From NCBI RefSeq assembly GCF_019891395.1, contig NZ_CP078143.1, positions 620,001 through 684,000 of the forward strand: a DNA stretch of 64,000 nucleotides. Direction: 5' to 3'. Origin of the DNA: Nitratireductor kimnyeongensis (GTDB taxonomy: Bacteria; Pseudomonadota; Alphaproteobacteria; Rhizobiales; Rhizobiaceae). The notes under the pieces were generated by a model. It did no database searches. It was given only the letters and a program-made list of their open reading frames with translations, and was not told the DNA's origin. This document shows positions 18,274 through 26,350 of the stretch, one piece after another. The position numbers and the translations under genes are program-made. Position 1 is the stretch's first letter. Each line of letters starts with the position of its first letter.

Positions 18274-19037
18274 GGCTTTTCCATAGCCTCGACTGCGCTT
18301 TCACGCAACTGCTTTCCTGAGCCATTGGGCAGTCGCCTGCCACGATAGAGCGCGAATAGGCTAAGACAGAGCCATGTGAAACTGGCCCATGCCGCGCCCA
18401 GCGCCCATCCGGCGGCCACATCACTCGGCCAATGCACGCCCAGATAGACCCGGCTCATGCCGACAATGAACGAAATGAACACCGCCACGGCGAGCACATA
18501 GAGCCTAACCCGCCAGTCGGGAAAAAAGCGGACGACGAGAGCGGCGAGAGTAAGGTAGGCAATGGTGGTGACCGTGGCGTGACCACTGGGAAAACTCGCC
18601 GTGTGAATGACGTCCAGATGCTCGACGAGATCAGGACGCGGGCGTTCATAATAGTTTTTCAGACCATAGGAAACCAATGCGCCGGACCCGACAGACAGGA
18701 CCGCGTAAAAGGCCGCACCATAGCGCCGCCTCACCAAAAGCAGGCCCGTCACCACGAGAAGGGACAGCACGATGACCGGATAGCCGCCAATCGCCGTTAT
18801 CTCAAGCGCGGTCTCTTCCAGCCAAGACGGCCCCAACGGATCCGAAACGTCGAGAGGGTTTCGCAGGGACAGAAGGACGGCTTCATCCAGCGCCTTCATC
18901 TCCCCCTCCGCGACCTCGTCGGCAATGGCAAAGAAGGCAAACGAGCCAAGTGTCAAAACCAGGAGAAGAATCACCGGCGCAAGCGCTCCGCGCTGTCGCG
19001 CAACCTGTCGAAAAAATCCGTTCTGCTCAATCTTCAT
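18270..19037 (-). CDS. PAP2-family phosphatase
   Basis: The 255-residue integral membrane protein carries the three PAP2 phosphatase motifs: KNYYERPRP (K-x6-RP), PSGH, and SRVYLGVHWPSD (SR-x5-H-x3-D). About six membrane helices surround them. Such enzymes dephosphorylate lipid phosphates such as phosphatidic acid or undecaprenyl pyrophosphate on the periplasmic side. I use the ATG at MKIEQNGFF, behind GAAGGGG; the longer frame upstream is not membrane-like. Its last codons hold the trp promoter, and its stop overlaps the trpL start. Confidence 0.87.
   Translation of the reverse strand: MKIEQNGFFRQVARQRGALAPVILLLVLTLGSFAFFAIADEVAEGEMKALDEAVLLSLRNPLDVSDPLGPSWLEETALEITAIGGYPVIVLSLLVVTGLLLVRRRYGAAFYAVLSVGSGALVSYGLKNYYERPRPDLVEHLDVIHTASFPSGHATVTTIAYLTLAALVVRFFPDWRVRLYVLAVAVFISFIVGMSRVYLGVHWPSDVAAGWALGAAWASFTWLCLSLFALYRGRRLPNGSGKQLRESAVEAMEKP
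18281..18308 (-). promoter_or_regulatory. Candidate trp promoter inside the PAP2 gene end
   Basis: On the minus strand TTGCGT (18308-18303) and CTATGG (18286-18281) are separated by 16 bases. The -10 box ends eight bases from the A of the trpL ATG, which fits a start of transcription at that A. The boxes are imperfect. Confidence 0.45.
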
Positions 19038-19452
19038 CGTCCAAGTTGCCCCTTCGCGCCGATTGCCTTGTATCACACGGGATGCGAACATCATGATTGT
19101 TGCGCAAATAAGATGATTTTCGAGCAGGGCCGAAAGCATGACCGGTCCTGATGTGGGCCTCCAGATTGCGGGATCATTCCGTGCTGCACAACGCCCCCGC
19201 ATTTACCGCAATTGCCTTGACATCGCCTCACACAGGCACCACGTTTAAAGTATGAGCACGAACCGAAAATACATGTCCGATTTTTTCCGGGTATGTCCCA
19301 TTGCGGGATACTGACCCCCGGTTCGGTGCTGTGCGCCTCCGAACCGAGGGGCGCTCTTCCGCCATCTGATCCGAATGATCATGTGAGCGGCGGAAACGGT
19401 CTGAGGCGCATCAACAGAAATTCGTACGACAATCGAAGCCTCGTGGCGTGCA
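19038..19452. other. Intergenic, 415 bp
   Basis: I see no convincing gene between the PAP2 gene and the Rnk-like gene. Open frames here have no ribosome site or recognisable domain. There is a loose dyad around 19291-19311 (GTATGTCCC ... GGGATAC), whose role I cannot name. Confidence 0.45.
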
Positions 19453-19896
19453 ATGGATGCATGCCGCATGACACGCATGGACAAGCCAATGCAGCAGAAG
19501 ACAGGGCGCAAGCCGAGCATCACGATTTCCGAAACCGATTATGAACGCCTGACCGGGTTGGCCGAGGCTCTGGAAGACCGCAATCCAGACGTTTCGGAAA
19601 CCATGATGGCCGAACTCGACCGGGCCCGCGTTGTTCGCGACGGCTCGCTTGCCGCTACAATTGTGCGTATGGGTTCGACCGTCGTCTACACCGCAGACGG
19701 CGGGCCGGAAAAGACCGTTACACTCGTCTATCCGGGCGATGCGGACATCGAAAAGGGCCGGATCTCCATCACCACTCCGGTAGGCACGGCCCTGATCGGG
19801 CTGAAGGAAGGCCAGTCGATCGACTGGGCCGCGCGCACGGGCCAGACCCACAAGCTGACCGTGGTGCGCGTTACCCAGGAAGAAAACGCTGCCTGA
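19453..19896 (+). CDS. Rnk/GreA-like nucleoside diphosphate kinase regulator
   Basis: The protein of 135-147 residues has a short helical start (SITISETDYERLTGLAEAL) and the GreA/GreB C-terminal FKBP-like domain (MGSTVVYTADGGPEKTVTLVYPGDADIEKGRISITTPVGTALIGLKEGQSIDW). This matches Rnk, a protein that binds RNA polymerase near the secondary channel and influences nucleoside diphosphate kinase levels. It lacks the long coiled coil of GreA. Several in-frame ATGs (19453, 19468, 19477, 19489) are possible starts and none has a strong ribosome site. A related gene follows 240 bp downstream. Confidence 0.85.
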   Translation: MDACRMTRMDKPMQQKTGRKPSITISETDYERLTGLAEALEDRNPDVSETMMAELDRARVVRDGSLAATIVRMGSTVVYTADGGPEKTVTLVYPGDADIEKGRISITTPVGTALIGLKEGQSIDWAARTGQTHKLTVVRVTQEENAA

Positions 19897-20137
19897 CCCT
19901 GCCGTACTTCCTGCGATCATGTTCAGTCCGCATCTCCGCTTTTTCACGGGACATCTCCTGACGGGAGCCTGACCCCTGCGTCATTCCCGGGCGCAGGGGC
20001 CAGACGACCGACATTCGAGCTGCGCTGCCGTTCAGGGCCGCGCGGATTTGTCTGTTCGCGGTTTCCCATACCAAGACGCCGAAACCGCGCTTGAGATCGT
20101 GCAGGAGATTGCCGTGTGGACCGGACAGGGATGCATT

Positions 20138-20629
20138 TTGACAACCAAGGACTTCACTATCCTCGAATTTCTGCAGGAACGCGGACACAGGTTCAGTGAA
20201 ACCTATGCCGCGCTTCTGCGCGCAAAACTTGAAACGGCTACAGTCATCTTCCGGGAGGATATGCCCGCACACGTGGTCACGCTCAACAGCCGCGTGCGCT
20301 TCCGCACGGGCGACGAGACACCGCAGACACGCATCATCAGCCATGACGAGCTACAAGGCTTCGTCGGGCTGACATTGCCACTGACAACATTGCGCGGGCT
20401 GGCGCTTATCGGGCTGGCTGCAGGCGAGAGCATCGTTCTTCCAAGACACGGCAACTCTCACCCGGAGCACCTCATGCTCGAAGACGTGCTTTATCAGCCG
20501 GAAGCAGCACGTCGAAAGATGCGCGCGGTGGCGCGCCCGGCGCTGCGCCTTGTTCATGATGCGGATGCGATTGCGCGACATTCCCCCGAATACTCCGACG
20601 GCGATGACCCGGGGCCCAGTGCCGCTTGA
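20138..20629 (+). CDS. GreA/Rnk-like domain protein, second copy
   Basis: This protein of about 163 residues starts LTTKDFTILEFL and contains a GreA-C-like beta domain (VVTLNSRVRFRTGDETPQTRIISHD, VGLTLPLTTLRGLALIGLAAGESI) and then VLYQPEAARRKM and a disordered acidic tail. Rhizobial homologues are annotated as nucleoside-diphosphate-kinase-regulator-like. I prefer the TTG at 20138, with AGGGA five bases upstream, because the conserved part begins there; the frame also runs from a TTG at 20048 without a ribosome site. The resemblance to the previous gene suggests an old duplication. Confidence 0.75.
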   Translation: MTTKDFTILEFLQERGHRFSETYAALLRAKLETATVIFREDMPAHVVTLNSRVRFRTGDETPQTRIISHDELQGFVGLTLPLTTLRGLALIGLAAGESIVLPRHGNSHPEHLMLEDVLYQPEAARRKMRAVARPALRLVHDADAIARHSPEYSDGDDPGPSAA

Positions 20630-20680
20630 CCCTCACGACAGGGGAGGGATTAATCCCTTGGTCCTGCGGAGGCGTGCGCG

Positions 20681-21460
20681 ATGAAAGAATGGATGGTCAA
20701 CGATTTGGCGAAGCTTGCCGGCGTCTCGGTCCGGACCCTTCACCACTATGATGCCATAGGCCTTCTTTCACCTGTGCGTGTCGGCGAGAACCGCTACCGT
20801 TACTACGGAGAGGCGGAATTGCTGCGCCTGCAGCAGATCCTCCTTTATCGCGAGCTTGGGATGCCGCTCGAGACGATCGGTTCCATTCTCGACGATCCGC
20901 GCTTCGACAGTCTGGCAGCGCTGAATGAACAACGCAGCCATCTCGCGGCCGAAGCCAAGCGCTATCGCCAGCTCATCAGGACGATCGACCGCACGATCGC
21001 CCATCTGAAAGGAGAACGTGCGATGCAATATGAGAATTTGTACAAGGGCTTCGTGACGCCCGAAAAACAGGCCGAATACGAAGCATGGCTGAAAGATCGC
21101 CTTGGTGATTCAACACACGAGAAAGTCACCGCAAGCGATTCGGCAGCAAAGGCAATCAGCGATCAGGATATGAAAGAGCGCATGAGTGCGCTCGCGGGGA
21201 TCGAGGCGGTCCTCGTGAAGACAATGGAGGACGGCACGGTGCCGGAAGCACGGGCGCTTGATCCATTGATCCAACGACACCATGCCTGGGTGGCACAGAT
21301 GTGGGGTAGAGACTGCTCACACGACGCTTACGCCGGGCTTGCCGACATTTATGAAAGCCACGACGACTTCAAGCAGCGATACGAAACGCTTTCGCCCGGC
21401 TTTTCCAAATGGCTACCGATTGCCATGCGCAGCTGGACAAGGCGTGTGAAGGAAAGCTGA
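20681..21460 (+). CDS. MerR-family regulator, TipA-like with TipAS effector domain
   Basis: The 259-residue protein has a MerR winged helix at the N-terminus (WMVNDLAKLAGVSVRTLHHYDAIGLL), a dimerising coiled coil (residues about 75-110) and a C-terminal TipAS domain of about 140 residues (YENLYKGFV ... HHAWVAQMW ... YAGLADIY). TipAS domains bind bulky ligands such as thiopeptide antibiotics and activate stretched promoters. The ATG follows GGAGG with normal spacing. No obvious efflux target is adjacent. Confidence 0.9.
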   Translation: MKEWMVNDLAKLAGVSVRTLHHYDAIGLLSPVRVGENRYRYYGEAELLRLQQILLYRELGMPLETIGSILDDPRFDSLAALNEQRSHLAAEAKRYRQLIRTIDRTIAHLKGERAMQYENLYKGFVTPEKQAEYEAWLKDRLGDSTHEKVTASDSAAKAISDQDMKERMSALAGIEAVLVKTMEDGTVPEARALDPLIQRHHAWVAQMWGRDCSHDAYAGLADIYESHDDFKQRYETLSPGFSKWLPIAMRSWTRRVKES

Positions 21461-21470
21461 AAAACGTCGC

Positions 21471-21905
21471 TCACGCCTTGGCACCCACCCAATAACGCGG
21501 CCCCGGCCCCGACCGTCCCGCCCGGTCGGCCGGGTTCGTCAGAGCGCATGTCTCCAGCGAGAGGCAGCCACAGGAGATGCATTCGGTAAGGCCGCGCTTC
21601 AACCGTTCCATCTCGGCGATCCTATCGTCTATGCGCTTTGCCCAGCTTTCGGAGAGGCGAGCCCAGTCGTCACCTTTGGGTACGTGGTCGGTCGGCAACT
21701 TGTCGAGTTCTGCCTTGATCTCGTCCAGGGAAAGCCCCACGCGTTGCGCGAAGACGATGAACGCCACACGCCGCAACACCGCGCGTTGATAGCGGCGGTG
21801 GCCTGAACCTGCACGTTCCGAGGTGATCAGTCCCCGCTCTTCATAATACCGCAGTGCGGATGCGGCCACGCCGCTGCGTTTCGAAACCTGATTGATGGTG
21901 AGCAT
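21471..21905 (-). CDS. soxR: Redox-sensitive regulator SoxR
   Basis: This 144-residue MerR-family protein carries the [2Fe-2S] motif CISCGCLSLETC (C-x2-C-x-C-x5-C) near the C-terminus, which is diagnostic of SoxR. The N-terminal helix-turn-helix is VSKRSGVAASALRYYEERGLI. In non-enteric bacteria SoxR senses redox-cycling compounds and controls efflux or oxidoreductase genes rather than soxS. I use the ATG at MLTINQ; a GTG four codons earlier is possible. A SoxR-box-like dyad lies about 50 bp upstream of its start. Confidence 0.93.
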   Translation of the reverse strand: MLTINQVSKRSGVAASALRYYEERGLITSERAGSGHRRYQRAVLRRVAFIVFAQRVGLSLDEIKAELDKLPTDHVPKGDDWARLSESWAKRIDDRIAEMERLKRGLTECISCGCLSLETCALTNPADRAGRSGPGPRYWVGAKA

Positions 21906-21953
21906 CGGTGTCTCCACTGGGGAACATCGAGGACCCCATGCAAAAGCCTGGCA

Positions 21954-21969
21954 TTTAAGTTTACTTAAA
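21954..21969. promoter_or_regulatory. SoxR-type operator
   Basis: TTTAAGT and ACTTAAA are 7-bp inverted arms separated by TT, inside AT-rich DNA 49 bp upstream of soxR. The AAGT..ACTT core matches the known soxbox (CTCAAGTTAACTTGAG type). No divergent gene starts beside it, so it suggests autoregulation. Confidence 0.55.
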
Positions 21970-22043
21970 CTTCACTAAATGAGTGCTTATGCGAGCACGC
22001 GCCAGGCAGGTTTGCAACCCGCCAGCACCACAGACTCCACTTT

Positions 22044-23723
22044 TCAGGAAAGCCCCTCTATCAAGCCGTTATCATTGAGGAATATCCGCTCGGACGATGG
22101 AACGCGGGGCAGGCCCGGCATGGTCATGATCTCACCGCAGATCGCGACCACGAAACCGGCCCCTGCCGACAGCCGCACTTCGCGGATCGGCACGACATGG
22201 CCGGTGGGTGCGCCGCGCAGGTTGGGATCAGTGGAGAAGGAATACTGGGTCTTCGCCATGCAGACCGGCAGATGTCCATAACCCTGCTCTTCCCACTGCT
22301 TCAACTGGTTGAGCACGGAATTGTCTGCGATCGCCTCCGAACCGCGATAGATTCGTTTGACCACCGTGTCGATCTTGTCAAAAAGCGGCATGTTGTCGGG
22401 ATAGATCGGTGCGAACTGCGAAACGCCACTCTCGGCCAGCGTCACCACCTTGTGGGCCAGTTCCTCGATACCTGCTGAGCCTTCCGCCCAGTGGCGGCAC
22501 AGCACCGCCTCCTCGCCCTGTTCCGCCACATAGGCTTTCACCGCCTCGATCTCTGCATCGGTGTCGGTGTGGAAATGGTTGATGGCGACGATGGCCGGAA
22601 CGCCGAACTGCTTCACGTTTTCGATATGGCGACCGAGATTGACACAGCCTGCCCTGACCGCCGCTACATTCTCGTCGCCCAGATCCTCTTTCTTGACGCC
22701 GCCATTCATCTTGAGCGCGCGAACGGTCGCTACGATCACGGCGGCAGCCGGCTTGAGACCTGCCTTGCGGCATTTGATGTCGAAGAATTTTTCCGCTCCG
22801 AGATCGGCGCCAAAGCCCGCTTCGGTCACCACATAATCGGCGATCTTCAGCGCCGTGCTCGTCGCCATCACCGAGTTGCAGCCATGCGCGATGTTGGCGA
22901 AGGGGCCGCCATGCACAAAAGCCGGATTGTTTTCCAGCGTCTGCACCAAATTGGGCTGAAGTGCGTCTTTCAGGAGAACGGTCATTGCGCCATCGGCTTT
23001 GATATCGCGGGCAAAGACCGGACTTTTGTCACGGCGATAGCCGATGATGATGTCGCCGAGACGCTTTTCAAGATCTTTGAGGTCCGTCGCAAGACACAGG
23101 ATGGCCATGACCTCGGAGGCGACGGTGATGTCGAAGCCCGCCTCACGCGGGAAGCCGTTGGCCACACCACCCAGCGAGCAGACGATCTCGCGCAGCGCCC
23201 GATCATTCATGTCCATGACACGCCGCCACGCCACGCGGCGAATGTCGATCTCCAGGGCATTGCCCCAGTAGATATGGTTGTCGATCAGCGCCGAGAGCAG
23301 ATTGTGAGCCGAGGTGATGGCATGGAAGTCGCCGGTGAAATGGAGGTTCATGTCCTCCATCGGCACAACCTGGGCATGGCCGCCACCGGCCGCGCCGCCT
23401 TTGACGCCGAAACACGGGCCGAGGGACGCTTCTCGGATGCAGATCGCCGCCTTCTTGCCGATACGGTTCAGACCATCGCCAAGACCGACCGTCGTGGTCG
23501 TCTTGCCCTCCCCCGCCGGCGTCGGGTTGATCGCCGTGACGAGGATCAGCTTGCCATTGTCGTTCTTTCTGGCCTCGGCGATGAAGGCGGCAGAAACCTT
23601 CGCCTTGTCATGACCGTAGGGTAAGAGATGCTCCGATGGAATGCCAAGCCGCGCTCCGATTTCCTGGATGGGCTTCTTTTTGGCCGCGCGGGCAATTTCG
23701 ATATCGGATTTCACTTCGGCCAT
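22044..23723 (-). CDS. fhs: Formate--tetrahydrofolate ligase
   Basis: The 559-residue protein has the ATP-binding loop [17 protein letters not shown] near residue 70 and the long conserved body of Fhs ([38 protein letters not shown]). It makes 10-formyl-tetrahydrofolate from formate, ATP and tetrahydrofolate, feeding purine and formyl-methionine synthesis and formate detoxification. I start it at [11 protein letters not shown] behind GGGAGAGGGAA; the longer frame lacks support. A perfect 7-bp hairpin lies just upstream of its ribosome site. Confidence 0.96.
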   Translation of the reverse strand: MAEVKSDIEIARAAKKKPIQEIGARLGIPSEHLLPYGHDKAKVSAAFIAEARKNDNGKLILVTAINPTPAGEGKTTTTVGLGDGLNRIGKKAAICIREASLGPCFGVKGGAAGGGHAQVVPMEDMNLHFTGDFHAITSAHNLLSALIDNHIYWGNALEIDIRRVAWRRVMDMNDRALREIVCSLGGVANGFPREAGFDITVASEVMAILCLATDLKDLEKRLGDIIIGYRRDKSPVFARDIKADGAMTVLLKDALQPNLVQTLENNPAFVHGGPFANIAHGCNSVMATSTALKIADYVVTEAGFGADLGAEKFFDIKCRKAGLKPAAAVIVATVRALKMNGGVKKEDLGDENVAAVRAGCVNLGRHIENVKQFGVPAIVAINHFHTDTDAEIEAVKAYVAEQGEEAVLCRHWAEGSAGIEELAHKVVTLAESGVSQFAPIYPDNMPLFDKIDTVVKRIYRGSEAIADNSVLNQLKQWEEQGYGHLPVCMAKTQYSFSTDPNLRGAPTGHVVPIREVRLSAGAGFVVAICGEIMTMPGLPRVPSSERIFLNDNGLIEGLS

Positions 23724-23745
23724 GACGATGATTCCCTCTCCCGGT

Positions 23746-23762
23746 GGCACGCAATGCGTGCC
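23746..23762 (-). other. Hairpin in the fhs leader
   Basis: GGCACGC and GCGTGCC, separated by three bases, form a perfect 7-bp stem ending 22 bp upstream of the fhs ATG, next to its ribosome site. It could influence translation start, but no known riboswitch shape is visible. Confidence 0.3.
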
Positions 23763-23904
23763 GATAGGCATAAAGCCGCGATTTGAAAACATCCACCATC
23801 GCAAAAGAGGCGCAGAATGCGTGGATTGCGACAGGCGGACTTGCCCCTAACAACAGCCAGCAAGGGGAAATCCGGATCCATGCCCGCCGCTGTCGTAGCG
23901 ATGA

Positions 23905-25029
23905 CTATCGATCAAGCACCAGGCGCAGTTCCACGAGGTTGGAGCGCACACGCAGAATGTAGAAGCCCATGGTGGCAAGGTGCGTGGGCATGATCCATCC
24001 ATCTTCCCGACCATTGGAGATGATGGCGGGCTGCACTTGGAGCGCGGCGCTGAACTGCTCTTCCGTCGTATCCCAAAGCGAACCGAGCGAGCGCTGCTTG
24101 ATGACATCCTCGAAATCAGCTCCAGCCGCCTTCAGCAGGCCGTAATAGGCGTAGAGCTGACCATAGGCAAACCAGAACCGGTCATCCGCCCGCGTATCGA
24201 ACCAGCCCGAATTATAGTTTTCCGAACGCTGGCGCAGGAGATCGGAAGTAGAGCCCAGATCGCTGGCGATGCGGTCGAGATACTGGATGAGATTGTCGGC
24301 GCGCGCATCGAACACAGCCTCGCAGGTTTCCAGACGATCGTTGAAACTGCGCAGATCCCGAATGGCGGAACGGTAGAAGCTCGGCGTCGGCGTCTTGGGA
24401 CCAAAGGGGCTGAGGCCGAAATACCAGGTCTCCTCATCAAAGGTGAGTGCACCGCGCGCATTCTGCAGGTCGCGATCGATCTGCGAGGTGCCGCGCACGC
24501 GCCCCAGCGCATCGACAAGCTCTATCGCACTGCGGCGGGTCGCCTGATTGATGCCGCGCTGGAAGGACGCCTTGTTGTCGAAAAATGGCGTGTCGTCCCA
24601 GTCGAGCACGAAAAAGAAGCCGAGTTTGTAGAGAAGCATGGAGGAGATCCACGCGTTCTCATTCACATTGAAGTCGGTGAGGTCCGCGGTCACGTCGACA
24701 ATGGCTGAACGTCCGCAGGTCCGTGTCTCGCCGCCCTGCGTGGCTGCTGTCTGCTCTCCGGCAGAAACGGCCCGCGCATCAAGCTTGTATTCCTCGACAT
24801 AATCGGGATCAAAACCGGTCCAGACCTGTGTCTGCCAGAAGAAGTAGCCATAGAAACCGACAATGGCCAACAGGACGAGGCCAATGGAGCCACGGAGGAT
24901 CCAGCCGCGCCGCGTGTACCATCGCCCGGCAGCCATGAACGGCCAGAGGAGCCAGGCAATCAAAAGCCCGATGCCCCGACCGATCCAGTGGAACACGCGG
25001 GTGAAAAAATCAACGATTGGATCGAGCAC
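23905..25029 (-). CDS. DUF2333 membrane protein, last gene of the AAA module
   Basis: The 374-residue protein begins with an amphipathic or membrane segment (FHWIGRGIGLLIAWLLWPFMAA), a basic turn, then a second helix (GSIGLVLLAIVGFYGYFFW, about residues 47-65). A large, probably periplasmic domain of about 300 residues follows. It matches DUF2333, whose function is unknown. It lies 34 bp downstream of the second unknown gene on the same strand, so it is in the module with the AAA ATPase. One reasonable reading is that it is the membrane or periplasmic end of that machine. Confidence 0.8.
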   Translation of the reverse strand: MLDPIVDFFTRVFHWIGRGIGLLIAWLLWPFMAAGRWYTRRGWILRGSIGLVLLAIVGFYGYFFWQTQVWTGFDPDYVEEYKLDARAVSAGEQTAATQGGETRTCGRSAIVDVTADLTDFNVNENAWISSMLLYKLGFFFVLDWDDTPFFDNKASFQRGINQATRRSAIELVDALGRVRGTSQIDRDLQNARGALTFDEETWYFGLSPFGPKTPTPSFYRSAIRDLRSFNDRLETCEAVFDARADNLIQYLDRIASDLGSTSDLLRQRSENYNSGWFDTRADDRFWFAYGQLYAYYGLLKAAGADFEDVIKQRSLGSLWDTTEEQFSAALQVQPAIISNGREDGWIMPTHLATMGFYILRVRSNLVELRLVLDR

Positions 25030-25063
25030 GAAGCGCCTCCCTCAGGCGTTTTTTGGTCCAGGA

Positions 25064-26350
25064 TCAGGCTTCAAGACCATAAAGACGCTTTCGCAGCGCC
25101 GGTTTGTCCATGAGATATGCGGTTTTGAGCCGGGCCACAACATATTCGCGCCAGGGTTCCGGCCAGGTTTCATAATCGCGGTAAAAACCCTGCTTGTTGA
25201 AAACATAGCGGGCAATGAAATCGGACGGCACGAAATCGGAAATCAGCCGGTTGGTGAGCCAGGCATCCTTGTGCGCGGGGTCGGCGCGGGTGACGAAAAA
25301 GCGTTCACGCGCCGGGATTTCCTCGATCTTGAGCGTTCCCGTCTGGTTGATCTCGCGCACGGCCGCATTGAGCAACGGAACACTCCCCTCGCCGGCGACC
25401 AGTTTCGCGTTGCGGTGCGTCCAGGTCTGCAGCCATACCGGATCGACGCGGGCGAAGTCCGTATCCGGCTCCTCGCACCGGATCAGATCGAGCAGCACCA
25501 TTTCGCCGCGATGGGCAAGATAGTTGGAGCGTTCGATCCACGAGGCACGCGGCAGCTGGATGCGGCCCGTCTCGGCCAGAAAGCGGAAGATGCGGGCCGG
25601 ATCGTCCTTCGAGAGATAGCTCACCTGCCAGGGCCGCGAGCGGCGGAAGCCCGGCGTCGCCGGATCGGCGATCACCGTCGTCATGGCTGGATCGGTAAAA
25701 ATATAGATGCCGCCGAAATGGCTCGTCCAATAGGCATCATGCCGGAACACGACCTGTTCGGGCACGAGGCTGTTTTCGCGGATGTCGCCGGTTTCACGCG
25801 CCAGCGCGACCATGCGGTTGAGCAGTTCATCATCGCGCCAGGCGTCGGGCTCATGCTTCACCCGGTCAGCAAGCCGGCCAAGCTCCGCGGCCTTTCCGAG
25901 CAGGTCCTCGGCAGAGAGAACCTTGAACTCCACCTGCGCGATGGAGAGCAGATCCTCGATGTCGCGCACGTGGTTTACCTGTTCCTCGATCTCGCCATAG
26001 ACCACATCCTTGATGGTGATCGCATTGATGGCGCGCGCATTCGCCATCATGAATTCGTAAACGAGCTGCGAGGTGTTGGAGAAGGCCGTGTGCACCACAG
26101 GCAGCTCGATCTGCGCCGGGGTGAGGATGATGAAGCGGCGGTTGACACCGTTGGGATCGAGATACTGCTCGTCGTCCAGCTCCTCGGCAATCTGCGGCGA
26201 GAAGCCGGTGCGGTCGACCTCGAAGGAGGCGAGCTTCGTCTGCGGCACGCCGAAGGCCTCCAGCGCCTTGTTGTAGCGCGCGATCAGATGCGGCTCCTCG
26301 ATTTTCAGGAGGCGGCCGAAGATGAGATCGTTTTCGCGGAGGAGGTTCAC
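25064..26350 (-). CDS. Conserved protein of the AAA module (DUF6638-like), unknown
   Basis: This 428-residue soluble protein has no signal or membrane helix. It is alpha/beta throughout and has a His/Tyr/Trp-rich C-terminal half (HFGGIYIF, RSRPWQVSYLSKDD, YETWPEPWREYVVARLKTAYLMDK). I recall such proteins as a rhizobial family of unknown function; the DUF number is from memory and unchecked. Its start overlaps the ATPase stop by four bases, so the two proteins are made in a coupled way and probably interact. Confidence 0.75.
   Translation of the reverse strand: MNLLRENDLIFGRLLKIEEPHLIARYNKALEAFGVPQTKLASFEVDRTGFSPQIAEELDDEQYLDPNGVNRRFIILTPAQIELPVVHTAFSNTSQLVYEFMMANARAINAITIKDVVYGEIEEQVNHVRDIEDLLSIAQVEFKVLSAEDLLGKAAELGRLADRVKHEPDAWRDDELLNRMVALARETGDIRENSLVPEQVVFRHDAYWTSHFGGIYIFTDPAMTTVIADPATPGFRRSRPWQVSYLSKDDPARIFRFLAETGRIQLPRASWIERSNYLAHRGEMVLLDLIRCEEPDTDFARVDPVWLQTWTHRNAKLVAGEGSVPLLNAAVREINQTGTLKIEEIPARERFFVTRADPAHKDAWLTNRLISDFVPSDFIARYVFNKQGFYRDYETWPEPWREYVVARLKTAYLMDKPALRKRLYGLEA

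Noticed and set aside
19411..19947. Long minus-strand ORF opposite the Rnk-like gene
   Set aside because: It is a mirror frame of a well-supported gene, has no recognisable domain and no ribosome site.
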